From contig OX485808.1 of NCBI GenBank assembly GCA_950295325.1, forward strand, positions 24,880,527 to 24,944,526: DNA of 64,000 bases. Reading direction: 5' to 3'. Position 1 is the stretch's first letter, and the number at the start of each line of letters is the position of its first letter. The position numbers and the translations under genes are program-made. Shown here piece by piece: positions 24,160 through 35,544 of this stretch. The notes under the pieces were generated by a model. That model was not told where the DNA came from. It did no database searches and was given only the letters and a program-made list of their open reading frames with translations. Source of the DNA: Polytrichum commune (lineage: Eukaryota; Streptophyta; Polytrichopsida; Polytrichales; Polytrichaceae).

Positions 24160-25936
24160 GTGATGTTACGAAGAAACTTGCATACTTATAAACATTCAAT
24201 ATTTATGAACAAACTTATGTGCATGTGAAATTTTTTTACTAGGGCTTTCAAGGACATCTCTTCACACTCCAGTCATTTTAGTGTATGTCATTTTCCAAGT
24301 GAATGTTTGCCCTCCTCCATAAAAGCGGATGGCAATGTGTTGTTCACAAAGTTATAGCTTATGTGGTTACGGACCCCAAACATGCCCAATTTCAAAGGGC
24401 CTACAATTGAGGTATGGATATAGCCCAACGTATAATGCAACCATTCAACACTCATTGTGTTCATGAGCTCGGAAAACTACAAAAGTGTATCATTGCACGG
24501 ATCTATTCATTGCGGTGGATGTCCTTTTAAGAAGTTACAATGCGTACATAGCATTGGAGTTCTCAGAGTGACACTTAGTTGCCCCAATAACACTCCACAA
24601 TTGGGATATGTGTCCATAGAATGGGCCACACATGCATGCATATATATATATGTGTGTCCTTTATTATGATAATGAAGTTCACCATGTTAGTAAAACGAAC
24701 CATTTGAGTGAAACTTTGTCCAACCCAAACTAAAGTGAACAATTGTTGGCTTCTTTTGCAAGTCTTGTGCATATGAATAAATGTCTTGGCCCATCTACCA
24801 CATTGTCCGCTTTAGAATCTTTGCAATGGCAATTGAGTCGACACCCGTCCGAATTCTATTATATAGTGAATTCGTCTTTCTTTAGCAATGGGTTGTTTTT
24901 TGACACTATGATTTGCTCAAAGATCAATTGGTTTGCCTTCAAAAGAGCATTTAATATATTAAGTTGGATAGTTTCTTTGTGTACATTATTGCATTGAGTT
25001 CTCATAGCTCGGGGTCAAACTCAACCGGCTCATCTATAACTAGCGGTCACATCTCCCGTTTGTAGGTGGGTAATCAAATTAGGCTCGCTTACTTTATGTG
25101 GTATTTACCAATCTTTAAAGAAGAATTATTGCCAAGAAAGCCAAAATGACAAACAATCATCAGTGTGAAGAAGCCACATATAATAGATCTTACACAATTT
25201 TATTTTATTTTTTGATCGGAAATGACGAGTTCATATAACTATTATGAAGTTTTGGGATGTTTGGTGATTTCATCCATGACAAAGCGGCATAGAATTAGAT
25301 TTCTACACTCTAACCTTCCTAATATCATGCACGTGATATTAAGGAGGTCTACAATGTTAACATGGATGCATGATAATAGAGAATTAGTGTAGCATGTGAC
25401 ATTATGGAATGACACAAAGTCAACATTGCAATAATGAAATAATGACAATGATGACAAACGTGATGTGTGTGAGCGTGTGGCTTAAATTATTTGATGGATA
25501 ATTTAATGTCAAAACCCATGATATATGAGAGATAAATGTGACAGCTAAGAGGGAGATTTAAACTGAGCACATCCACTTGCTAGGGTTTTGGGATATAAGA
25601 GAGGGCGTGACATTATAGAGAGTGACATTACAGAGGTTAGGGTGTAATTTTTTATTTTTTCCATTTGGCTTATTTTGCCAAAAAAAAGGGGGTTGGCATG
25701 CGTATGTACAAAAGTTAGGGTTCCCTTTCACTTTCATAGTAGATATACCAACATGAAGATGGGATTGTTGATGATGGATGAATGTTCATAACACCTACGA
25801 ATAGGGAGGGAGAATTGTGGGGATGGGGGAGGGTGAAAGCGTTGATTATTATGGCAAAGCATGGTGGTTACTAATTAAGATAAATCAAGCCATGAATGGG
25901 AGTCAAAGGCCACAAATTAATCTATGCTAAGTATCC
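24160..25936. other. Intergenic, no recognised gene
   Basis: AT-rich. Contains short open frames (for example at 24457-24669, plus strand) without recognisable domains or a sensible splice context. Confidence 0.4.
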
Positions 25937-25942
25937 AAATTA

Positions 25943-26089
25943 GTGTGTGTTGCAATTTGGAGTCATGCAATGCCATAGTTGTTAGATTAACCAAGCAAAG
26001 TCAATTTATGTTCTATAATGTCTGAACAACCTATTGAACTCATGAGTAAGGCGTTATTGCACTTCATGACTCCAAATAATAACATGCAC
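25943..26089. mobile_element. Short foldback related to the TTTAGTGTCAC family
   Basis: Inverted arms of about 35 bases (AATTTGGAGTCATGCAATGCC with its partner at 26050-26089) surround TATAATGTCTGAACAACC. That core also occurs, diverged, at ~26275 and ~43255. Confidence 0.45.
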
Positions 26090-26180
26090 TCGTTGGGATA
26101 ATCAATGTAGTGGACTTAAATTGGGATGAGCCGACTACCAAGCTACATATATGGGGTTGGTTTTAACTACGCTGAATGTT

Positions 26181-26380
26181 GTATTTAGTGTCACTTACAA
26201 TTTGGAAGTACACAATGTTAAATATTTTATTCTCAATGCTTTTTTTTTTGTCAAGTAAAAATGTTGATGTTCCATAATGTCCAAACAACCCATTCGATCT
26301 TTGTTGGCAAAAAAATTGAGATACACGTTAAATAGTTATAGCATTGTGTAAGTCCAAATAGTAAGTGACACTAAATACAA
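26181..26380. mobile_element. 200 bp MITE-like element, best copy of the TTTAGTGTCAC family
   Basis: Arms GTATTTAGTGTCACTTACAA and its inverted partner ending AGTGACACTAAATAC, with ACACAATG / GCATTGTGTAA continuing the pairing. The interior has ATAATGTCCAAACAACCCAT. Target duplication not resolved. Confidence 0.6.
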
Positions 26381-26464
26381 TATTCAATGTATTACCTCCT
26401 AGGTAAGTGTTAGGAAACCCAAGGGGCCGAATGTACCTATGAAGGAGGTGAGTTGAGTTAGTAT

Positions 26465-28245
26465 GTGCCAAATGGATGGCAAATATAGTAGAGGCACCTA
26501 TTCCAAATCAAGACCCCATCAACACTCTATGTAGGGTACCGGATTTTTGACCAACTTGGGATTGAATTTCAATGAGGCCAGAACCAAGAGTGCCATGACA
26601 CATGTCCTAGTTTTGAGTGCTAACGTGAGGAGGAATGAGTGGTTATGGCAAACTCTAGACATTGGTAATATGTTTCGGTCAACTCTTGGTTTCAAAATTT
26701 CACAATACTTTCAACTTAAGGAATAAAATTATCAATCTTTTTTTTAGGTCCTCCTTATTTCTATCTTCCCACACGAGAAAAAAAATTGCACCACCTTATA
26801 CTTCATCGTATTTGGTACAAAATCTCTTAACTGATCGATTACAGGGGCCTCTACTCTAAATATGCATGTTAACTTATGCAACCACTACTCATTTGTTTGT
26901 TGGTATTGGAGTAGAGTGAGGTTGACCATGTCAACCATGTCCATTTAACCATGTCACTAGGGTCATGTAATTCTGACATACATGAGATCTATATTTTGTA
27001 GGTGAACAAAGTCAAAGTTTAGTTGGTGGCGGCTTGTGATTGATTACCCTCATAAGAGTTTTGACAATTGTCGTAGCCAAGGAGCAACCATAACATTATT
27101 CAACCATGTGGGTCGGTTCCGTGACCTTGGTATATGTCAATTATATTTTGTGCATCCCCCGGATAAACTAGGAATATTCATTCACTATTCATACATGTAG
27201 GCTGAACTTGGTAATTTGGGTGAAGTTATACTCCCGGCACATGCGCACGAATTACTATTCATCTCAATAATAATCACTGGAAACACTGTTCATCCCATTA
27301 TCCCCCCCCCAAATACTATTCATAGTAGCACCATCATTGAAAATACCGACACTATGCATAATATTATTATTATTCAAATCGACACTCTTCATTATTGGTA
27401 ACGGCATCGGTTTCTTCTTATTTTCTAAGTATCTTCTCATGAAGGTAAGATAGTGGAGGCCCATGTTATATGCTAAACATAGAATGGAACACAACCATGC
27501 AACTGAATAATGTTATGACATTGAGGTGAATGTTTACGAGTTAACCTATAGATCAACTATGTATAATCCCAAAATTCACGCTTTGAAATTTGTAGCAATA
27601 TCCATTTCATAAGATTTAATTCTAGATAATTGCCTTCTCCTTAGAATTTATTTCTCTTCACAAGAGAATATATTAGAGGCGCTTATATTTTTATATTGTA
27701 ACCCCAATATTTCATAGTAATTTCAATTTAAGGAATACAATTACCCAAAAAATTGCACTCCTCTTGAATTCTATCTTTGTACGTGGGAAACATTTGCATT
27801 GCCTTATATTTCTCCACATTTGGCTGCATGATCTCTTAAAGTGATCACTCATGGGCGTTTCTACTCTAATTCGCCCTTAACCAATCACTTAAGCGATTTT
27901 GCCCCAAATTTGGAGAAGTATAAAGTGGTGCAATTTTTTTTCCTGTGTAGGAAGATTGAAATCAAGAGGACTGCAATTTTTTGGGTAATTTTATTCCACA
28001 AATTGAAATTGTTGTGAATTTGTAAAACCAAAAGTTGATCCGAACATATTAGAGTCAACCATAACATTTCATTTCAACCACTCGTTCTTGCTCGCTTTAG
28101 CACTCAAAACCATGACATGTGTCATGGCACTGTTGGTTCCAACCCAATCGAAATTCAATCCCGGCCTAATCGAAATTGCGGTACCCCATAGATTGTTGAT
28201 GGGGTCTTGATCGGGAACAAACGCCTCTACCATTGATGCCTCAAT
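26465..28245. mobile_element. Large foldback with ~400 bp inverted arms
   Basis: Left arm ~26465-26870 is matched in reverse complement by ~27850-28245. Shared blocks include AAGACCCCATCAACA, GGATTGAATTTC, AGTGCCATGACACATGTC and a region near TTGCACCACCTTATAC. A third, partial copy in the left-arm orientation lies at ~27690-27870. No coding capacity seen. The right end touches the MITE at 28250. Confidence 0.5.
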
Positions 28246-28249
28246 CTTA

Positions 28250-28731
28250 GGGCCACTTCACACACGAGACTGAGAGCCCATGACCAGTACATTTCAAACA
28301 CTATCATTGGTCCAAGTTCACTTCACACTACGCTTGAGGGACTAACGGAGTATGTGAATGCAAGATGGATGTAAAGCCTACATGGATCCCTACATGGCAT
28401 CGAATGGATCACTTTTCATGGTCACTTGGACTATTCTCGAAAACCACCTCTTGGAGGTAGGCCTAACACAAAACTAGGAGATCATGGCTCCGAACGCTCA
28501 CAACCGTCGGATATTCTATTTCATCATGTGTGAAGACCCACATGAATAGAAATTCATTGAAATAACATTTGGTTGAGGACCCAGTAAGATATGACTTCAC
28601 ACTACACTTGAGAGTCCGTGACCACACTACAAGATTTTGGAGGTGTGTTGGGACGGCCTTTGGACACTTTCTTTTGGGCTCTCACAATGCATGTCATGGT
28701 CACGGCTCTTGGCTCGTGTGTGAAGTGGCCC
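28250..28731. mobile_element. PIF/Harbinger-like MITE, copy 2 (482 bp), inverted relative to 23658-24156
   Basis: Same ends (GGGCCACTTCACACACGAG; CGTGTGTGAAGTGGCCC), flanked by TTA at 28247-28249 and 28732-28734. The interior is a diverged reverse complement of copy 1, for example GGATCCCTACATGGCATCGA. Confidence 0.8.
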
Positions 28732-28736
28732 TTAAG

Positions 28737-29376
28737 CAGGGCTGATTTTTCACAAAGTTTTTTCCTGTCCACGTCCAAAAACCTTGAATTGAAAGGCAAA
28801 AAAAATTGCAACCCGTCCCAAAACCGGTAATTTCTAAACCATCCCATCCATGAAAAGGTTAAAGAAAAAACAACCCGTCCCGCAAGAGGTATAAATAAGT
28901 CTCTTACAATGTTGGTAAATAATTAGGGAAAAAAAAAAACCAAAAGATGTCGACATGTGACTGGTTGCACTTGGAAACAATAGGATCTTGACAAATCATG
29001 CCTTCAATGTTCGTCAGTTATCTGTCTTTTGCTGTCGATTCTCATATTTCCAGACCACCCCATTCTAAATTTTGTGGTTGATGAATTAATGTATGCATGT
29101 GAATCAAACACTTCAAGATTGATATTTTGATTGGGTATAGATTAGTGGGTTGATTGCATTAAGCTTATATTCACATGTCATATATGACATAATGTAACTG
29201 ATATTTGTACCCGTTTTTTTTGGAGTAAATTATCAAACAAATTGTTATTTTTAGAACCCGTCCAATGTGAATTTGACACGTCCAAAAACTGGTTCATTTT
29301 CTAAAAACCCGTCCACTGGATTTTTTTATGAACATGTCCCTGGACATGTTAGGGACCTTGTGAAAAATCACCACTG
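28737..29376. mobile_element. hAT-like non-autonomous element (640 bp) with 8 bp target duplication
   Basis: Left end CAGGGCTGATTTTTCACAA, right end inverted as CAGTGGTGATTTTTCACAA. CCCTTAAG flanks both sides (28729-28736 and 29377-29384). CAGGG-type ends and an 8 bp duplication are the mark of the hAT superfamily. Inside, ACCCGTCC-like motifs recur near both ends, as expected of subterminal transposase-binding repeats. No transposase. Confidence 0.8.
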
Positions 29377-29384
29377 CCCTTAAG

Positions 29385-29896
29385 CCTCTAATTTAAGAGC
29401 ATCAAATTTAGGAAGCTCTCACATGAACGATTTCCGGTGGGCAGCCAGCACATGAACAAAAAGGTGACCCGGCTTCCAAGTGTCTGATGGAGACCACTCC
29501 ACAGCAGACATAAAAATTGAAGGGACCACAAAGGCAGGGCGGGCGGGCAGCTCAGCCGGGCAGGAGTGGGTCCGGGCCCCACCCCACAAATGTCGGTACC
29601 TTTTTCATACTTTTCCCTGTGCTCTCTCTAAAACTTTCATCCGGCTGCCCAACGTCCAACCCCCTCTGCCCCTGCAGTTGCAGCCAAATGGGAAAGGAAA
29701 TCATGCATGCAAGTGTCAATAAAGCCAACGCCAGTTTCCATGGGTCTCATGTCGCCCTCTGTGGCGAATCACCAGCTGCCACGTGGCTGTCTTAAGTATC
29801 ATTATTTACCAGGATTTAGGGCTTTCTCAAGGCTCGTTTACACTTGCAATGCGGTCATGGTCATGGCTAATGACAAGAGGGGGATATTACCTACAG
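29385..29896. other. Intergenic stretch, locally GC-rich
   Basis: Bases ~29450-29800 are clearly more GC-rich than the surroundings and include CCACGTGGC at about 29778. Open frames overlap here on both strands but none has a recognised domain. Confidence 0.35.
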
Positions 29897-30831
29897 GCAT
29901 AAGGTAGAAATAGCAGAAGGAGCTTTTGACCACTAATAATCTTCCACTCTCTTGCAATAACTACAGGGCATATTGAACCATGTTGAACTGCATCTTTCAA
30001 AATCTTCCAAAGATTCTTAATTGGATTGAGATCACGAGAGTTTGCGGGCCAATTAAGCTTCTCTAGATGGTGTGCTTGCCTTCATTCTTCACATAATTTG
30101 CTTCTATGGACAGGTGCACCATCTTCAATGAATAATCCTTGTGGTACTTTTTCCATAAAATGAAGCAACTCCCCATTGTAAACCACTTCAACAAAATCAT
30201 TTGCAGAACGCCGATCTTTAGGCATAAAAACAAGTTGTGACTTATGCCCTCCAGAAAATGCACCCCAAATCATCAAAGAAGTCCTCCCACTTTTGAAAGT
30301 CGGAACTATACAACTTGAAGCATAGCGCTCATACACAGTTCTCCAAACATGAATTTATCTAGAGTTTTTTCCAACTTTAAAAGTGGACTCATATGTCCTA
30401 ACAACTTGCTCCCAATCTTCTGCACTCCATCGACAATACTTTTGAACACAAGCCAATTGTTGAGACATGTGACGAGGTATCAAAAAATATTTTTTTACTG
30501 CAATTCGACTGTGAATGCCACTATCATGTAAAGCCTTTCGAATAGTATTTCTACATACTTTAGTAGGACACATATTAGTAATGTCAGAGAGCATGATGCG
30601 ACGACTAGCTTGTAAAACACGTTTTATACCACGAACATCTCTATCACTAAGTTTTTTTCCATTTTTTTTGGCACACGTTTTGCTTTTGTAGGTTCTATTT
30701 TCTCAAAATTTCTTCACCAACCTCTGAACTGTTCTAATAGGGACTCCAACAAGAGCTGCAATTTCAACTCCTTTCTTCCCTCCCTCACTCAAACCCACAA
30801 TACGTGTACGAATTTCATCTGGAATAGCCAT
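29897..30831 (-). pseudogene. Tc1-type transposase pseudogene (DD34E spacing)
   Basis: One reading frame runs from ATG 30829-30831 (MAIPDEIRTRIVGLSEGGKK) to about 29900, interrupted only by three in-frame stops: TGA 30703-30705, TAA 30355-30357, TGA 30082-30084. Parts in order: N-terminal helix-turn-helix (GVEIAALVGVPIRTVQRLVKKF), second HTH (TIRKALHDSGIHSRIAVKKY), then the DDE endonuclease (MIWGAFSGGHKSQ, EDGAPVHRSK, LNWPANSRDLNPIKNLW). The first acidic residue, expected in a SDES-like motif, reads TYES. The third reads K (NPIKNLW in place of NPIENLW). Thirty-four residues separate the second and third catalytic positions, the Tc1 arrangement rather than the DD39D of typical plant mariners. 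Clearly dead. Confidence 0.85.
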
Positions 30832-30895
30832 CAATCACAACTTTTAATCTGAGAATTTGATCCAAAATTTTAACTACCTTACCACATGTCCATAC

Positions 30896-31070
30896 ATGCT
30901 CCCCTCCTAAATCAACCTTGATGTGCATAATGTGCTTCCAAATCAGTTTGTGCATACCTTCACTCCCAAACCAATATGTGTAGACTTTTCTTTTCAAATG
31001 AATCCTTATGTGCATATTCTTACTCCCATATCACCATGTGCATACATTTGTTTTCAAATAAGCCTTCTCA
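30896..31070. repeat. Irregular ~50 bp repeats with TATGTGCATA motifs
   Basis: Four or five diverged copies of a unit with ATGTGCATA, ACTCCCA and CTTTTCAAAT, just upstream of the transposase pseudogene start. May be subterminal repeats of that transposon; its terminal repeats were not found. Confidence 0.4.
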
Positions 31071-31095
31071 GATCATCACACATTCTACAAGTCAC

Positions 31096-31484
31096 TTATG
31101 ATATTCATGATATTCACTTATGATATTCACTTATGATATTCACTACATCAATGCTTGTCACATTCTACAAGCATTGATGTAGAGAACAAAAGCTTCTTGA
31201 TACGTATGTGGTGTTCAAATTCTTAGCAAGTGTATTCATTGGGATGTGACAAGTGCGCACGGTCAAATTTAGATGTTCTTGATTTTTTGTGTAAGCATTT
31301 TGAGCTTGAATTTTGGCACAACTCTCAAAACAAACATTGATGTAGAGAACAAAAGCTCCTTCATGCGTATGTGGTGTTCAAATTCTTAGCAAGTGTATTA
31401 ATTGGAATGTGACAAGTGCGCACAATTAAATTTGGATGTTCTTGATTTTTTGTGTAAGCTTTTTGAGCTTGAATTTTGGCACAC
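31096..31484. repeat. Short tandem repeat, hairpin and ~163 bp direct duplication
   Basis: Bases 31096-31143 repeat TTATGATATTCAC. Bases 31143-31182 form a hairpin with 16 bp arms (CTACATCAATGCTTGT and its complement) and an 8-base loop. The unit starting at 31171 (GCATTGATGTAGAGAACAAA) recurs at 31334, and both copies end TGAATTTTGGCACA. Confidence 0.8.
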
Positions 31485-32450
31485 TTGTCATTAATATGTA
31501 GCTTATCTTGTGACAAAAATTTGATGGCAAATGGGCCATTTTTTAGCTATTGGGAGGGTGTCAAAGTTGGTGTAGTGAAAATGATTTCCACAAGCATACC
31601 GCAAAATAACACATGTTGGTAGATTGGGAATACCTTTTTTTTTTACTAATCTTTTAGACTTGAGATTTTTACCATATATTACTAATACAAATCGGATTCT
31701 ACCAAAAAAACATCAAAGTAAGGAATTTTTTTTCAATTCTTGGGAGGCTGTCGAAGTTGGTAGGAGTGAAACTTTTTCCACAGCTACCTATATTGGTAGA
31801 TTTTGAATAACTTTTTTTGGGTGAATTATTTGGCTTTGAAGTTTGGTAGGCATACTAACAACTTGATTTCATGTTCAAGGTAAAAATTTCAAGGTAAAAT
31901 ACCAATTTTTGATCTTTCTAGAGGCTTTCAAAGTGGGCAGACTTGAATTTTTTTCCACTAGGAAACCAAAAACGCCATTCTGCCTTGAACCCTACTGTAC
32001 ATGACAACTCCCTCTCGCTGTGGTGAACTACAATAATCAACCACAACTAAATCGGTCTTGTATGAATCCTTGTGGTTGTGATCTATGATGGGGTTGGTTT
32101 TCTAAATCACGATTTATCAAATTTAGCTTTAGGTCTTGGACTAGAGAAGAAATCAAAGTGATTATTACCATTGTTGGCCTTGAATTTGCAGTGTTAAAGT
32201 AGTGGCATCTTCATCTTTCTCATGGGACCCTAGCCTTGAAGTTTGCTAGTGATGCCACATGAGTATGAATAATCACCCTAAGGGTGAGTAAGCATGCGGG
32301 GTAGTGGAGTTGATGGGGAAGTGGGTTGTTGTAGTTAACATTTAATACGTCTTTTCCATGGAAAAAGGACCAAACAAAGTAAATTATGACCACGACCACC
32401 CCTTGTGTAAATGAACCCTCATTGTTCTTTACCAAAAATTTGTGGGTGGT

Positions 32451-32935
32451 TTTCTTGCTTGAGTCCACTCTTCACAACCACAACATGCGAGAGGTTTGAT
32501 GTGAAAGCTTTTAACACATGCCATAATGAACTCCCTGCTAATGAGAAATTGCATGCACACACTTTGATAATATATAGGGAGTTTGGCTATACTACCAATA
32601 TATGAGACCTAGGCAATTATCCTCCTTAGGTGAGAGAAATTTGCAAAGCTACCACTATAATAGATGGATATTTTTCAGTGATGAAAGTCAATTGCCCATG
32701 ACTCATATGCGTGTGTAGTGCTAGCAAGTGTAAGCTTGGTTCTCTCATTTGTCTTTATTAAGCTATAGGGTTGGATGGTTATAAAAAGGTTTGCCGATGT
32801 TTTTTCTTGTATGTTTTCTACACAACCACAACATTCTAAAGATTTGATGTGCAAGAGCACTTTAAACATATCATAACTCCTGGTTAGTGAGATTGCCTCT
32901 AAATTGCATGCACAGACACTGGTGATATATAGATT
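32451..32935. repeat. Diverged direct repeat, two copies ~355 bp apart
   Basis: Segments ~32451-32580 and ~32805-32935 share CACAACCACAACAT, TTTGATGTG, AAATTGCATGCACA and GATATATAG in the same order. No coding capacity seen. Confidence 0.5.
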
Positions 32936-33189
32936 GATGAACATGTATGGGCTTGGCAACCCCCTAACCATTGGAAATCAAGTCCAAAACACAACTCCCC
33001 TCGCTGCAGTTTCATGTTTATTTGGGAACTGTCTCATCCAATATTTAGCGATTGAGAATTGTGCAAAATGTCATTTCAAGTTTCAGAACCGGAGTGGCGA
33101 TGTAAAACTTATAAAGGAGGTCAAAGTGAAGACTCTTTTTGTCTTTCATAAGTCCTTACATAAGCCCTCCCAATCATGTTAACAATGGA

Positions 33190-33900
33190 ACAAAGATTGT
33201 TTAAAACATTTTGAGCACACACTCCCATCTCATCATGACATCTGTCTGTTTGGTGTTCATTCTTAACTTCAAACCTGGCCATGGAGGAGACACACATTTC
33301 TACAATCAACATGCACATGATGCTCATGAATAATCCAATGTGATCTCCGAAATTCATGTTACTGGAGTGGTAGTATTTGTACAAGGAATTCATGAGATCA
33401 TAAGCAATCATGAAGCATAAGATTGAACCAAACTGATATCTAAGTTATTGCCAGTGAACAACTTTGGCAACTGGATACTAAGTTTATGGGCATTTTTTTT
33501 TTGCTTCCTTTTGGCATTATCTTCTTCTCACACACCTATGGGGTCCACGATTCCACCCCCCAGATGAGCCTGGGGCTCTTTGTCTCCCCGGACGCCTCAC
33601 CTGCGTCCTCCTTCTCTACAATTTCAAATTTCAGGTCAGAGGACAAAATTACAGATAAATCCCAATGTTTGTGAACTGGTAGTTGGCAATCTCGGTAGCT
33701 TATTGTGCCCAGTATGAAACTAATGAATCGAGTAAGGTAGACTGATGTTGATTCAACATACCAATAATTTGGAGTGGTGGGTGGTCAGATGTGGATCTAA
33801 GAATGGCCACCAGGAAGACATGTGTTTGGAAGAGATTGGACTGCATGCTCAAAATATGTTAACCATTCTAGGCTCAATAGTCAACATAATCATTGGGAGC
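33190..33900. repeat. Dispersed repeat copies (33190-33260 and 33778-33900)
   Basis: 33778-33900 (TGTGGATCTAAGAATGGCCA, GAAGAGATTGGACT, GTTAACCATTCTAGGCT) is the reverse complement of a block in intron 10 of paralog B. 33190-33260 carries a partial inverted version. The sequence between them is not recognised. Confidence 0.45.
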
Positions 33901-35189
33901 TGTGTGACCATTCGATCAGCATGAGAATCATCACTTTGATATTGAGTAGGATATTAATATGAGCTCCAGAATTTATGAGGAAAATGGATACAGACATGAT
34001 TAGCATTTGCTAATAATATTGCAATAATTGCATGTTTGCCCTACGAAAAGTGGGTGCAGAGAGAAAAGTGTTCAATCCACAGTCCCCCTTATGGGCTCAA
34101 AGGCTGCTTACATTGGGTTGTTCCAAATTATTGTTAACAAGTGTCTTAGCAGGGAAGAAATGTATGGAACTTTGGGTACCTTATCAATAATTTGGCGCCT
34201 GAGAGGTTGGCTTTCGTATTGTACATCACCAAAATGCACATGTCTTGTTTTTCGCTTCTGGTAAAAATATAAGCAACAGAGGAGTGCCAGTCCAGCAATG
34301 AGAGGCTTGGCAGGTGAAAAAGTCATGTCAATGCAAATAGCTTCTCTTCCCAATACATGAGCACACAAGCTTCCCAGGCTGATGCTCATGGATTAGGTTT
34401 CTGGTCTTAACACAAATTCCAAAATGCAAACGAGTCATTTACACATCCAATTATGAAGACGTCTTCTCAAGTGTGGGGAAATATACATTTATTCCAAGTG
34501 ACCATCCAAGTGACCCAGAATAGCAGATTATATAGGCAGTGGAGAAGATTATGTGGCCTACAGAGCAAACTGTAACTGGAAATTATGAACAACTTTTTTG
34601 ATATGATGACAAAGTATGGTAATTTACCCATAGGAAATAAGCATAAAAATAGGGCAAATGTACATACCAAACCGAGGAGGAAACAATTGTGACTCTTCAC
34701 TTTGAAAAGGCACCGAGATTGACATCAACTTATCACAAATGCATAAGGGTGCAAATGTTCGACTCTTGATGCTTTTTGAGCTTCCCATCAACCTATCCAA
34801 CCTTAAGTTTAAATATAATACCAGTTAAGCCCCTGTGCATTTAAATCAATACCGCTGTTGATGGCTGTCTGGTTTGGAACTTTGGAACGGGGACTTGGAT
34901 TTATGGAGGTGGGTCTTAAACCGATAGCTAAGCATAAAACCTTGTGAACCCTATTCGGATCAAATATATGAATTTTGCAGAGGATCTGAAATACAGATTC
35001 AAGAGGTAAATTGAACTGCATCAAAGAGTATTGCATTAAAAGTCAAGGTAGACCCTATAGAGAGATAACCATGCTCACATAACAAAAACGACTCATTTTT
35101 CGGAACTCTATCGATACACCACAATAGTTGAGTACTTGAGCCATGTAGAAATTTTAGGATACCACACTGCCAAGGGTCACACAGATGAG
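33901..35189. other. Intergenic, downstream of the DUF829 gene
   Basis: Nothing firm. A 93-codon open frame at 34108-34389 (minus) has one hydrophobic segment but no recognised domain or splice partners. Confidence 0.35.
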
Positions 35190-35262
35190 CGACAGACCTT
35201 TGCAGTAAAATGGTAGAGCACCTTGACTATATCAGATATTCGGTTTAGTTCCCACCTTCATC
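35190..35262 (+). other. tRNA-like relic (A- and B-box motifs)
   Basis: GCAGTAAAATGGTAGAGC resembles a D arm and GGTTTAGTTCC resembles a B box at tRNA spacing. Stems are poorly paired, so this is a relic or a chance resemblance, not a tRNA gene. Confidence 0.25.
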
Positions 35263-35544
35263 TTTACCTTGACCTTGAATTGTTCTTACTGAAATTCTCC
35301 CCAAAATGGAATGTTTGTAAACTGTTGATGCCAATGTGCAGGAAGCAAAATGACAGTCTCTTTTCAAAGCTTTTTAAAAGACCAGTCTGAGGGCTTGCCT
35401 GATAATCTGAGGGAGTTCACTGAAGTTAGATTAGGTTCAAAAGGTATAAAAGTATAGTGTCAATTCTCCCTGTACATTGTAAGCAACTGTATCTTACATG
35501 TTACCAGCCAAGGCAAAAACCCAGTGCTCAGGTGAAAGAGATCA

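Noticed and set aside
34108-34389. 93-codon frame with one hydrophobic segment (minus)
   Set aside because: Starts with ATG but shows no domain, no splice partners and no conserved neighbour; could be chance.
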